Below are positions 43,312 through 51,889 of a stretch of DNA of 64,000 nt, one piece after another. The DNA lies in the NCBI GenBank assembly GCA_020639295.1, contig JACKGY010000011.1:1-64000 (forward strand). Reading direction: 5' to 3'. The stretch's first letter is position 1. Each line of letters begins with the position of its first letter. The position numbers were made by a program, and so were the translations under genes. Under the pieces are notes generated by a model that had not been told where the DNA came from, did not search any database, and saw only the letters and a list, made by a program, of their open reading frames with translations. This DNA is from Planctomycetota bacterium. GTDB taxonomy: Bacteria > Planctomycetota > GCA-002687715 > DRQF01.

Positions 43312-45213
43312 ATGTGCGGCATCGCCGGCATGGTCGCGGCCCCCGGGCGCGCGCAGAGAAGTCTCGACGAGGTCCGGCGGATGTGTCGGGCCCTCTCCCG
43401 GCGTGGCCCGGACGGCAACCACCAGGAGGATCTGGGCGGGACCGTCTTCGGTCATGCCCGCCTCGCCATCATCGACCTCGACACCGGTGACCAGCCCCAG
43501 GCCAACGAGGACGGCAGCGTCACGGTGGTGGTCAACGGCGAGATCTACAACTACGTCGAACTCAGGGCCGAGCTCGAGGCGCGCGGTCATCGCTTCCGCA
43601 CCCGCAGCGACATCGAGGTCATCCCACACCTCTACGAGGATCACGGTCTCGACTTCGTCGACCACCTGCGCGGGATGTTCGCGATCGCGCTCTGGGACGC
43701 GCCGCGACGTCGGCTGGTGCTGGTCCGCGACCGGTTGGGCAAGAAGCCCATCTACCACGCGACCGTCGGCGATCGCTTCTACTTCGCCTCCGAACTGAAG
43801 GCCTTGCTGGAGATCGAGGATCTGCCCCGGGAGCTCGCCCACGAGGCGCTCGAGGACTTCTTCACCTTCCAGTACGTGCCGGCGCCGAAGACCATCTTCC
43901 GCGGAATCGCCAAGGTCCCGGCCGCGACCATGCTGGTCCGCGAGGACGGTCGCGAGAGCCTGCGCGAGTACTGGCGTCTGCCCGAACAGGCGGACGCGGG
44001 CCTCGACGGTGACGAGGCCCTCGAGCGGGTCGCGGCGGTGCTCGACGAGGCCGTGCGCATCCGGCTGCGTTCCGACGTGCCGCTCGGCGCCTTCCTGTCC
44101 TCGGGCATCGACTCGACCCTGGTCGTCTCCTCGGCGGCCGGTCTCCTCGACGAACCCCTGCAGACCCGGACCATCGCCTTCGACTCGGCCAACTCCGACG
44201 AGGTCCGCCTCGCCGAGGCGGTGGCGGCGCGCTTCGGAACCCGGCATCGCACCCGCTCCGCGGCCAGCGAGATCACCGGCCTGTTCGAGGAGGTGGCCGA
44301 CTACCTCGACGAACCGCTGGGCGATTCGAGCACCTTGCCGAGCTACCTGGTCTCCAAGCTTGCCCGCGAGGACGTCAAGGTGGCCATCTCCGGCGACGGC
44401 GGCGACGAGAGCTTCGGTGGCTACGCCTGGCGCTACTCGCAGAACCTCCTGCTCGACCGCTGGCGGCAACGGCTGCCGGGTGCGCTCGGCCGTGGTCTGG
44501 TCGGCGCCATCGCGGCGATCTATCCCAAGCTCGATCGCTTCCCGAAGAAGTTCCGGCTCAAGTGGGGCCTGCGCAACCTGTCGCTGAGCGCCGCCGAGGC
44601 CTACTTCCTCGACATGTCGATCTTCCGGCCGGAGACCAAGACCGCGCTCTATCGCCCGGAGTTCCGGCGCGCGCTGGACGGCTATCGCGCCGCCGACGCC
44701 TTCGTCGCCCGCTTCGAGGAGGAACCGGAGCGCGACCTGCTCGGTCGCATCCTGCGCACCGACCTGAAGACCTACCTCGCCGAGGGCGTGCTGGCGAAGG
44801 TCGACCGCATGAGCATGGCCAACTCGCTCGAGGTCCGCTCGCCGCTCCTCGACCAGGAGATGGTCGAACTCGCCTTCCGCCTGCCGGCCGAGCTCAAGCT
44901 GAAGGGCACGACCGGCAAGCTCCTGCTGCGCCGGTTGGCGGCCAGCCGGGTCGGTCGCGAGATCTCCGAGGCGCCGAAGAGCGGCTTCGCGCCGCCGCTC
45001 GCCGCCTGGCTGCGGGGTGACCTGGCCCCGCTCTTCCGCGACCTCGTGCTGGCGCCGTCGAGTGGCGTGGCCGAACTGCTCGATCGGGGGCGGATCGAGC
45101 GTCTCTTCGCCGAACACCTGTCGGGCCGGGCCGATCATGCCCGCCCGCTCTGGCTCATCCTCTGCTTCGAATCCTGGCGCCGTCGGTTCGCCACGGCGAC
45201 CGTCCGGGCATGA
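43312..45213 (+). CDS. AsnB-type glutamine-dependent amidotransferase, XrtA locus type
   Basis: The product has 633 residues and begins directly at the previous stop. Cys2 (MCGIAGMV) is the glutaminase nucleophile, and the class II glutaminase domain has SRRGPDG, HARLAIID and VVNGEIYNY. The synthetase domain holds the ATP PP-loop SSGIDSTLV and the SGDGGDESFGGY motif. In such loci this protein probably amidates a uronic acid or other carboxylated sugar of the polymer, rather than making free asparagine; that is inference from context. Confidence 0.88.
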   Translation: MCGIAGMVAAPGRAQRSLDEVRRMCRALSRRGPDGNHQEDLGGTVFGHARLAIIDLDTGDQPQANEDGSVTVVVNGEIYNYVELRAELEARGHRFRTRSDIEVIPHLYEDHGLDFVDHLRGMFAIALWDAPRRRLVLVRDRLGKKPIYHATVGDRFYFASELKALLEIEDLPRELAHEALEDFFTFQYVPAPKTIFRGIAKVPAATMLVREDGRESLREYWRLPEQADAGLDGDEALERVAAVLDEAVRIRLRSDVPLGAFLSSGIDSTLVVSSAAGLLDEPLQTRTIAFDSANSDEVRLAEAVAARFGTRHRTRSAASEITGLFEEVADYLDEPLGDSSTLPSYLVSKLAREDVKVAISGDGGDESFGGYAWRYSQNLLLDRWRQRLPGALGRGLVGAIAAIYPKLDRFPKKFRLKWGLRNLSLSAAEAYFLDMSIFRPETKTALYRPEFRRALDGYRAADAFVARFEEEPERDLLGRILRTDLKTYLAEGVLAKVDRMSMANSLEVRSPLLDQEMVELAFRLPAELKLKGTTGKLLLRRLAASRVGREISEAPKSGFAPPLAAWLRGDLAPLFRDLVLAPSSGVAELLDRGRIERLFAEHLSGRADHARPLWLILCFESWRRRFATATVRA

Positions 45214-46379
45214 GGGTCCTCTCGGTCTCGACCATCTTCCCGGGCTCGGCGACGCCGGGGCAGGGCGTCTTCATCAAGGAGCGTCTGCGTGGCCTGCCGG
45301 CGGCGGTCGAGGTCGAGGTGCTCCGGCTCCGGCCCTGGTTTCCCGGTCTCGGTCTGCTGCGGCCCGGCAGCGCCGCGTCGGTTCCGGCCGAGGAGCTGGT
45401 CGACGGCCTGCCCGTCCACGACCGCCGGTTCTTCTACCTGCCCGGTCTCTTGAAGCAGCTCGACGGCGACTTCCTCGCCTCGGCGCTCCTGCGCTATCTG
45501 CGCGCCGTCCCGGACCGCTTCGACCTGATCGACGCCCACTTCGCCTATCCGACCGGCTACGGCGCGGTGAAGGTGGGGCGACGGCTCGGCATCCCGGTCT
45601 GCGTGACCCTCAGGGGCACGATCGGTTCCTATGCCCGCGACGCCCGGCGGGGCCGGCTGGTCAGCTGCCTCGAGGGCGCCGATCGGATCGTCGCCGTCTC
45701 GGCCTCGCTGGCCGATCTCGCCCGCGAGCTGGTCGGCCATGATCTGCCGATCCGGGTGATCGGCAACGCCGTGGACCTCGGGCTCTTCGGCCCCGGTGAC
45801 CGGGCCGAGGCTCGCGCGCGGCTCGGTCTCGAACCGGGAGCCGGACCGGTCCTGCTCACGGTCGGCGGTCTGGTGCCGCGCAAGGGCGTCCATCGGGTCC
45901 TGGAGGTCCTGCCCGAACTCTGCGCCTCGCGTCCCGGCCTCCGCTACCTCGTGGTCGGTGGCGGTGGTGTCGAGGGCGACGACCGCGAGCGGATCGAGGC
46001 CATGATCGCCGAGCTGGGGCTGGCGGACCGGGTGCAGCTGGTCGGACAGGTCCCGCACGATCGCCTGGCGGACTACTATCGGGCCGCCGACCTCTTCGTC
46101 CTGGCGACCAGCAACGAGGGCTGGGCCAACGTGCTCCAGGAGGCCCTCGCCTGCGGCTGTCCGGTGGTGACCACCGACGTGGGTGGCAACCGCGAGGTGG
46201 TGGGGGAGGGCGACCGCGGCTTCGTGGTTCCCTTCGGCGACCCGCGGGCCCTGTGCTCGGCCCTCGACCGGGCTCTCGATCGCGCCTACGATCGCGCCGA
46301 GATCGCCGCCTGGGGAGGTCGGCGCGACTGGCGCGACGTCGGTCGGGAGACCGCCGAGCTGTTCGGGGAGATGGCATGA
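45210..46379 (+). CDS. Family 4-type glycosyltransferase
   Basis: The product has 389 residues; ATG 45210 overlaps the amidotransferase stop. The N-terminal acceptor domain (STIFPGSATPGQGVFIKERL, then DLIDAHFAYPTGYGA) is followed by the donor domain with VGGLVPRKGVHRVLEVL and the ExxxxE-like ATSNEGWANVLQEALACG. It is a GT-B fold enzyme of exopolysaccharide assembly; the linkage formed is unknown. Confidence 0.85.
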   Translation: MRVLSVSTIFPGSATPGQGVFIKERLRGLPAAVEVEVLRLRPWFPGLGLLRPGSAASVPAEELVDGLPVHDRRFFYLPGLLKQLDGDFLASALLRYLRAVPDRFDLIDAHFAYPTGYGAVKVGRRLGIPVCVTLRGTIGSYARDARRGRLVSCLEGADRIVAVSASLADLARELVGHDLPIRVIGNAVDLGLFGPGDRAEARARLGLEPGAGPVLLTVGGLVPRKGVHRVLEVLPELCASRPGLRYLVVGGGGVEGDDRERIEAMIAELGLADRVQLVGQVPHDRLADYYRAADLFVLATSNEGWANVLQEALACGCPVVTTDVGGNREVVGEGDRGFVVPFGDPRALCSALDRALDRAYDRAEIAAWGGRRDWRDVGRETAELFGEMA

Positions 46380-48421
46380 ACGGAGGAGTCGTCCGCAGGT
46401 GGCCGATCCTGGCCGTCGTCGCGCTCGCCTTCGTCCTCCGGGCCATGGGCGCCTTCGACGTCGCCTTGCCCTACAGCTTCTATGGCGACGAGATCAACAA
46501 CGTCGAGCGCTCGGTGAACTTCTACGACGGGCGGGGCGGCTTCGATCTCAATCCGCACTGGTTCAACAAGCCGGCGCTCGGCTACTACCTGAACTTCTTC
46601 ACCTTCGGCTGTCGCTACCTGGTGGGGCGCCACCTGCTCGGCGAGTACCAGAGCCCGGCCGACTTCGGCGACGACTTCCTCAATTACGAACGCGGGCCGA
46701 TCTACGTCATCGCTCGTCTGCTCCAGGCCTTCTACGGCAGCCTGGGCGTGCTGCTCACCTGGAGGATCGGTCGCCGTCTCGGGGGCGAGCGGATCGGCAT
46801 CCTCGCCGCCGTCTTCCTGTGCATCTGTCCGGCCCACGTCACCTTCAGCCAGGTGGTGAAGAACGATGCCCTCGCCTCGGTCTTCCTCTGCCTGTCCTTC
46901 CTCGCCATCCTCGACGTCGTCGAGCGGGGTCGCCTCCGCGATCACCTCCTGGCCTCGGCCTGGATCGGCCTCGGCTTCGCGACCAAGTACACGCCGTTGG
47001 CGATGATGGCCGTGCTCGGTCTCGCGCACATGCTCCGCCCACGGCCGGAGGGCAGCCGCGCCATCGCGCCGGGGACCACGGCCCTCGGACTCGGCGTCTG
47101 CGTCCTGGCGGCCTTCGTCGGCTCGCCCTACAACTTCCTCGATCCGACCTGGGCCAGCACCAATCTCAGCCAGGTCCTGAGTCACGTCGGCCGGATGGTC
47201 TTCGGCGCCGGCGAGGTGGACCCGAACAAGTACGGGATTCCCTACCTGATCTGGTACGGCCTGCGCATCACGCTGGCGGAGTCCTGCTTCAGCTGGCCGC
47301 TCGGTCTCCTGGCCATGGCCGGGCTCACCATCGGGGCGCGGGGCCGGGGCCGCAACCGGGTTCTCATGCTGGCCGCCTGGCTGGGCGTCTTCTACTTCCT
47401 GTTCGCGGTCGCCAGCTCGCAGCGCATCCGGCCGAACCACCTGATGCTGGTCTATCCCGCCCTGGCCATCGCCGCCGCCTGGGGGACGGAGAGGATCGCC
47501 GGGCGCCTGGCGGCGCGCTGGCATCTGCGGCCCGACCGGCTGCTCGCTGGCATCGTGCTGCTCGTCATCCTGCCCTGGCCGGGTTCGCCCGGATCGGGCC
47601 TCGTCCATCGGATGCTGGAGTTGCGGGGCAAGCCCGCGGCCCTGCGCGCCATGGAGTGGGTCTGGGCCAACGTCCCCGCGGGCACGACGATCGTCAACGA
47701 CCACGAGGTCCTGATCCTCAAGCCGACGGTCGAACGCTACCGCTGGATCCTCCATCGCATCGATCTGGGCGTCGAGCGAGCGCGTCGCGGCATCGCCACC
47801 GAGCGCGAGAAGGCGGCCCAGGCGGCCGACTACGATCGTGAGGAGTCGGAGCGCATCCTGCGCCACCACGAGGCGATGCTCGAGGAGTGGCTCGATCAGC
47901 GCAAGCGCTTCGATTTCGAGGCCCGGGCGGCCCGGCGCTACGGTCGACCGCGCTACGACGTCTTCGTGGTCGAGAAGCCCTGGCAGACCGAAGACGGCGA
48001 TACCCTCGCGCCCTACTTCGGCTACAACCCGCTCTGGGAGGTGTTCCCGCTGCCGCTGCTGGACCGGCGCAACATCCACCTCGCCGAACTCGACCGCCTG
48101 CCTCCGGTCGAGCGCTATCGGCGGACCCCCGAGACCCTGAAGGGCCTCCAGCCCGGCAACCGCCTCCTGCATCCACTCCTGGACGGACGACCGGTCGACT
48201 ACTGGATCGCGTCCGAGGAGACCTTCGACAACTACGACAAGCCCAAGAAGAGGCGCGAGTTCCCGATGTGGGCGGAGTTCTTCGACGACCTGAGGCGACA
48301 CTATGACGCCGTCGAGATTCCGGCCGGTTCTTCCAATGAGCGCTGGTCGATCCGTATCTTCGATCTTCGTCAGCGCAGGGAGAACGGCGCCACGGTCAGA
48401 CGGCTCGATAGGGGCCCCTGA
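46376..48421 (+). CDS. GT39/ArnT-like membrane glycosyltransferase
   Basis: The product has 681 residues. N-terminal multi-helix membrane domain of about eleven segments (residues 8-410) carries the acidic pair of the GT39/PMT fold in YGDEINNVERSV, and KPALGYYLNFF follows. Residues 430-680 form a soluble domain rich in charged residues. It uses polyprenyl-phosphate sugars on the periplasmic side, and the GT2 enzyme at 34058 could make its donor. It is the last gene of the second block. Confidence 0.82.
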   Translation: MNGGVVRRWPILAVVALAFVLRAMGAFDVALPYSFYGDEINNVERSVNFYDGRGGFDLNPHWFNKPALGYYLNFFTFGCRYLVGRHLLGEYQSPADFGDDFLNYERGPIYVIARLLQAFYGSLGVLLTWRIGRRLGGERIGILAAVFLCICPAHVTFSQVVKNDALASVFLCLSFLAILDVVERGRLRDHLLASAWIGLGFATKYTPLAMMAVLGLAHMLRPRPEGSRAIAPGTTALGLGVCVLAAFVGSPYNFLDPTWASTNLSQVLSHVGRMVFGAGEVDPNKYGIPYLIWYGLRITLAESCFSWPLGLLAMAGLTIGARGRGRNRVLMLAAWLGVFYFLFAVASSQRIRPNHLMLVYPALAIAAAWGTERIAGRLAARWHLRPDRLLAGIVLLVILPWPGSPGSGLVHRMLELRGKPAALRAMEWVWANVPAGTTIVNDHEVLILKPTVERYRWILHRIDLGVERARRGIATEREKAAQAADYDREESERILRHHEAMLEEWLDQRKRFDFEARAARRYGRPRYDVFVVEKPWQTEDGDTLAPYFGYNPLWEVFPLPLLDRRNIHLAELDRLPPVERYRRTPETLKGLQPGNRLLHPLLDGRPVDYWIASEETFDNYDKPKKRREFPMWAEFFDDLRRHYDAVEIPAGSSNERWSIRIFDLRQRRENGATVRRLDRGP

Positions 48422-48820
48422 TCTTCCCACCGGCAGGAAAAAACCGACTGGGAAAGATCGCCGCACGACCCGCCCCGCCGCCGGCCGATAGCTAGCCCAT
48501 GGACGTTCCCAGGGTTGGATCGCCGCGTCGGGGAGCCAGGCTCGGATTCTCCCGTCGTGCTTCGGTAAGGCCGTCCAAGCCGTTGTCTATGAACGACTAA
48601 GCTCGAAGGAGAGCTCTCTGGGAATTCTGTCTTTTCGGTTGATGAGTCTAGTCTCAGGTGTATACTCGTGGGCGATTGGGCCACTGCCCTGGCCCCCATC
48701 TGCCTTTTCGTTGCCCTGTACGACTCTGATCTCGAAGAAGTGCCCTTGGTCAGCGTGCCGGTCGGGCCTGCCCTGGTCGCCCCCCGGTCGCCCCCCATGC
48801 GAGGAGACGGAAGAGAGGTC
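48422..48820 (+). other. Intergenic region of 399 bp with a stem-loop and a promoter
   Basis: At 48420-48459 GATCTTCCCA and TGGGAAAGATC form an imperfect stem right after the GT39 stop; no T-tract follows. The middle shows no gene or clear signal. A good promoter lies at 48639-48666, leaving a leader of about 150 bases before the phosphoglycosyl transferase gene. An in-frame extension of that gene into the leader (ATG 48668) is unlikely because it lacks family similarity. Confidence 0.5.
48639..48666 (+). promoter_or_regulatory. Promoter for the sugar transferase-deacetylase pair
   Basis: TTGATG (48639-48644), a 16-base spacer and TATACT (48661-48666). The -10 matches 5 of 6 consensus bases. 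The -35 and spacing are the same as upstream of the radical SAM gene at 16161. Confidence 0.55.
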
Positions 48821-49447
48821 ATGATCCTGACCCTCGGAACCGCATCGGCAGCACCGCACAGCCGCTTCATGGCGTTGAAGAACGTCACGGACCGGTTGCT
48901 GGCCGCGGTCGGTCTGATCATCCTCATGCCGCTCCTGGCCCTGCTCTGCCTGGTCATCAAGATGACCTCGCGGGGTCCGGTCTTCTTCCAGCAGGAGCGC
49001 GTCGGCCAGAACGGCCGTCCCTTCAACATCTTGAAGCTCAGGACCATGGTCCAGAACGCCGAGTCGGCGACCGGGCCGGTCTGGGCCCAGGACAACGATC
49101 CCCGGGTCACCACCTTCGGACGCCTGCTCCGCCTCAGCCACCTCGACGAGATTCCCCAGCTCATCAACGTCCTCGCCGGCAACATGAGCCTGGTCGGTCC
49201 CCGGCCCGAGCGTCCGGTCTTCGTCGAGCAGTTCAAGCGTCAGATCCCGGACTACGCCGACCGCCTCAAGGTCAAGCCCGGCATCACCGGCCTGGCCCAG
49301 GTCTACCACAGCTACGATTCGACCCTGCGCGACGTGCGCAAGAAGCTCGCCTACGACCTCCTCTACATCAAGAAGATGTGCATGATGACCGACATCATCA
49401 TCATCTTCCTGACCGTTCGCTGCCTCACCGGTCGCGGCGCCAAGTAG
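48821..49447 (+). CDS. Undecaprenyl-phosphate phosphoglycosyl transferase (small monotopic type)
   Basis: The product has 208 residues from ATG 48821 with AGAGAGG upstream. One hydrophobic re-entrant helix (LLAAVGLIILMPLLALLCLV) is followed by the GPVFFQQERVGQNGRPFNIL motif and the catalytic Asp-Glu pair in LSHLDEIPQLINVL. GPRPERPVF and KPGITGLAQV complete the signature. It is the PglC-like core of this superfamily, without the extra N-terminal helices of WbaP. It starts repeat-unit assembly by moving a sugar-1-phosphate to undecaprenyl phosphate. Confidence 0.92.
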   Translation: MILTLGTASAAPHSRFMALKNVTDRLLAAVGLIILMPLLALLCLVIKMTSRGPVFFQQERVGQNGRPFNILKLRTMVQNAESATGPVWAQDNDPRVTTFGRLLRLSHLDEIPQLINVLAGNMSLVGPRPERPVFVEQFKRQIPDYADRLKVKPGITGLAQVYHSYDSTLRDVRKKLAYDLLYIKKMCMMTDIIIIFLTVRCLTGRGAK

Positions 49448-49459
49448 CGGAGCCTCCCA

Positions 49460-50377
49460 TTGACCGCCGTTCTCAGCCCGGGCGCTCTGGCGAACGCCCT
49501 GACCATCGACGTCGAGGACTACTTCCAGGTCGGGGTCTTCCAGGCCAGCATCCGGCCCGAGGACTGGGGCGAATTCGAGCTGCGGGTCGAGCGCAACCTC
49601 CATCTCATCCGGGAGCTGCTCGATCGTCGCGGGATCAAGGCGACCTTCTTCGTCCTCGGCTGGGTCGCCGAGCGCATCCCCGGCCTGATTGCCGAGCTCG
49701 CCGCCGCCGGCCACGAGATCGGCAGCCACGGTCATGGTCACCGGCCGATCTGGCATCTGGATCGCGAGAGCTTCCGTGACGACGTCCGTCGATCCCAGGG
49801 CATCCTGGGCGACATCCTCGGCGCCGCGCCGACTTCCTATCGCGCGCCCTGCTTCAGCGTCACCCGGGAGACCCTCTGGGCCCTGGAGATCCTCCACGAG
49901 GAGGGCATCCGCCAGGACTCGAGCATCTTTCCGGTGCGGCACCCGGAGTACGGCATTCCCGGCTCGGAGAAGGACCTCTACCGCATCGCGCTGCCGGCCG
50001 GCGGCGAGATCCTCGAGTTCCCGATGACGGTGGGGCGACTGGCGGGCCGCGAGCTGGCCTTCTGCGGCGGCGGCTGGTTCCGCCTCTTTCCCTACTGGCT
50101 GACCCGCAAGGCGCTGACCCGGTCCGCCGCCGAGGGCCGCCCCTTCGTCTTCTACCTGCATCCCTGGGAGCTGGATCCCGAGCAGCCCCGCCTCTACCGG
50201 CATGCGGGTCTGCTCGGTCGCTTCCGCCACTACGTCAACCTCGGTCGGAACCAGCGCAAGTTCGAGCGACTGCTCGACGAGTTCACCTTCTCCTCGATGG
50301 GGGAGGTCTTCGCCCAGCGCCTGTCACGGGGGCCGGAACTCCCGGTGCTGGGCCTCGACGAACTCGCGGCCGGCTGA
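49460..50377 (+). CDS. Polysaccharide deacetylase of XrtA-locus type
   Basis: The product has 305 residues from TTG 49460. The NodB-like domain has the metal and catalytic Asp residues in TIDVEDYFQV, the His pair in SHGHGHRPIW, and YRAPCFSVT. GWFRLFPYWLTRKAL and FYLHPWELDPEQPRL are typical of the TIGR03006 exosortase-associated deacetylases. No signal peptide is visible. It should remove N-acetyl groups from the polymer or its precursors. It follows the sugar transferase by 12 bases. Confidence 0.9.
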   Translation: MTAVLSPGALANALTIDVEDYFQVGVFQASIRPEDWGEFELRVERNLHLIRELLDRRGIKATFFVLGWVAERIPGLIAELAAAGHEIGSHGHGHRPIWHLDRESFRDDVRRSQGILGDILGAAPTSYRAPCFSVTRETLWALEILHEEGIRQDSSIFPVRHPEYGIPGSEKDLYRIALPAGGEILEFPMTVGRLAGRELAFCGGGWFRLFPYWLTRKALTRSAAEGRPFVFYLHPWELDPEQPRLYRHAGLLGRFRHYVNLGRNQRKFERLLDEFTFSSMGEVFAQRLSRGPELPVLGLDELAAG

Positions 50378-50385
50378 GCAGCGTC

Positions 50386-50437
50386 AGGTCGTCGGCGCGG
50401 GCCGGGCGAGACGTGCGGCCCGCCCGCCGGGCGACCT
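50386..50437. terminator. Possible bidirectional terminator hairpin
   Basis: AGGTCGTCGGCG...CCGGGCGACCT form a long imperfect GC-rich stem between the convergent deacetylase and hsp20 genes. No T-tract is present on either strand. Confidence 0.35.
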
Positions 50438-50464
50438 CCGAGACGCCGTCGACCGTCGCCGAGG

Positions 50465-50929
50465 TCAGCCGTTGATGGCGATCTCCTTGATCTTGCCGGT
50501 CTTGGCCTTCGCCTTGGCGATGGCGACGTTCAGCATCCCGTTCTTGAAGGAGGCGTCGACCTTGCCCTCGTCGCAATCCTCGGGCAGGGAGAAGCGGCGC
50601 ATGAAGCCGCCGTAGCTGAGCTCGCGGCGATGGAACTTCGTGTCCTTCTCCTCCTTCTCCTCGCGACGTTCGCCCTTGATGGTGAGGATGCCGTTCTCCA
50701 CGGTGACGTGGACGTCCTCCTTCTTGACGTTCGGAAGCTCCGCGTGGATGCGGTACTCCTTCTCGGTCTCGCTGATGTCGCAGGACGGGCACCAGTCTCC
50801 ACGCTCGATGAGCTCCTTGCCGGCCTCGTCGTTCCAGCCGGTGATGTCGAAGAGACGGTTCATCCGCTTCGACAGGCTCTCCATCTCACGGAAGGGATCC
50901 CAGTTCTCCAGTTGCTTGGTCGGTAGCAT
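50465..50929 (-). CDS. Hsp20/alpha-crystallin family small heat-shock protein
   Basis: The product has 154 residues from ATG 50929, which follows GGAGAACC; an upstream in-frame start is rejected. MLPTKQLENWDPFREME is the usual opening. The alpha-crystallin domain covers about residues 48-145, with AELPNVKKEDVHVTVENGIL and the conserved FKNGMLNV. It is an ATP-independent holdase chaperone. A CBS-pair gene lies upstream on the same strand, suggesting a stress-linked unit. No CIRCE element is seen. Confidence 0.92.
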   Translation of the reverse strand: MLPTKQLENWDPFREMESLSKRMNRLFDITGWNDEAGKELIERGDWCPSCDISETEKEYRIHAELPNVKKEDVHVTVENGILTIKGERREEKEEKDTKFHRRELSYGGFMRRFSLPEDCDEGKVDASFKNGMLNVAIAKAKAKTGKIKEIAING

Positions 50930-51013
50930 GGTGGTTCTCCAATCGGCGCCGAGGGGCGGATCCGATGCGGATCCGTCGTCCGCCGTCACGGCGACGCCAG
51001 ATGGAGTCGATCG

Positions 51014-51514
51014 TCACTCCTCGACCGTGGCGACCTCGGTCGTCATGGGCCCCTGATGCCGGGCGATGGCCTCGCCGATGGCGGCGAGGGTGCGCGTGAC
51101 GACGTCGCGCAGGATGACGCCCTCGTCGCTCATCGTCCTGCAGGCAAGGCCCGCCAGGTCGTCGAGCGAGACGAGGCCGACCAGAATGCCCCGACGATCG
51201 GTGACCGGGAGGCGCCGCACCCCGTTCTCGCTCATGGCCCGACAGACCGTGAGGATGTCGTCGTCCTCACGGCAGGTCACCAATCGCCAGGAGAAGGCAC
51301 TGCGTACCGGTATCGCATCGAGGCGCTCCTGACCGGCCAGGGCGCCGAGGCAGATGTCACGGTCGGTGATCACGCCGAGCAGCCGATGGGACTTCGGCTC
51401 GACGATCGGGAGGATGCCACAGGCATGTTCCGCCATGATCCTGGCGGCATCGCCGAGACTGGCGCTGCCGGGGCAGGTGTAGATCCTCGGTTTCATGATG
51501 TCGCGGACCCTCAT
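51014..51514 (-). CDS. Tandem CBS-domain protein
   Basis: The product has 166 residues from ATG 51514 with GGAGG upstream; longer in-frame starts are rejected. CBS 1 begins VRDIMKPRIYTCPGSASLG and ends LLGVITDRDICLGAL. CBS 2 covers AFSWRLVTCREDDDILTV to LVGLVSLDDLA. CBS pairs bind adenine nucleotides or SAM and are common in small stress proteins. No fused catalytic domain is present. It lies upstream of hsp20, 84 bp away. Confidence 0.88.
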   Translation of the reverse strand: MRVRDIMKPRIYTCPGSASLGDAARIMAEHACGILPIVEPKSHRLLGVITDRDICLGALAGQERLDAIPVRSAFSWRLVTCREDDDILTVCRAMSENGVRRLPVTDRRGILVGLVSLDDLAGLACRTMSDEGVILRDVVTRTLAAIGEAIARHQGPMTTEVATVEE

Positions 51515-51889
51515 GGTGGAACCTCCCTCGATCGCTCCTTGGGTGGGCACCGCGATTGCGGACCTGATGAACGTGCAAGCGACATGCCGCCAGGGCTCCG
51601 ACGGCCCGTCGTCGGCCGCGTCGGTTCTCAAGGGCTTCCGTGATGGTGGCTTCGAGAATTCGTCGCAGGGCCAACCCGGGGCAGGCGCGGCGACGAGGTC
51701 GTTGGCAATGCCCCAGGCCGTTCTCTCGCCCTGCGGATTCGACCGTCGTCGGGCGCCGCGATCGTCGCACCGAGCCGACGCTCTGCCCGGTCGAGCCGAG
51801 ACCTGCGTCCGATGGCTGGAAGGAGCGCGACGAACCGAAGCTCGCCGCCCGTCGGCTCGTCCGTCCCGATTCCGCCGGCTCGGCGATCC
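51515..51889. other. Intergenic region, 375 bp, nothing recognisable
   Basis: This gap lies between the CBS gene and the end of the large TPR gene. Frames on both strands have no family similarity or plausible start signals. It presumably carries the promoter of the CBS gene, but no clear -10/-35 pair was found. Confidence 0.5.

Noticed and set aside
41947..45138. A 1063-codon minus-strand open frame opposite the ligase and amidotransferase genes
   Set aside because: It spans two well-defined plus-strand genes and reads as a GC shadow with repetitive Asp/Gly/Arg content.
48420..48459. Terminator after the GT39 gene
   Set aside because: The stem is imperfect with a long loop and no T-tract follows, so it is only noted as a stem-loop.
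48668..48820. N-terminal extension of the phosphoglycosyl transferase from ATG 48668
   Set aside because: The extra residues match nothing in the family, and a good promoter places the transcript start at about 48673, after that codon.
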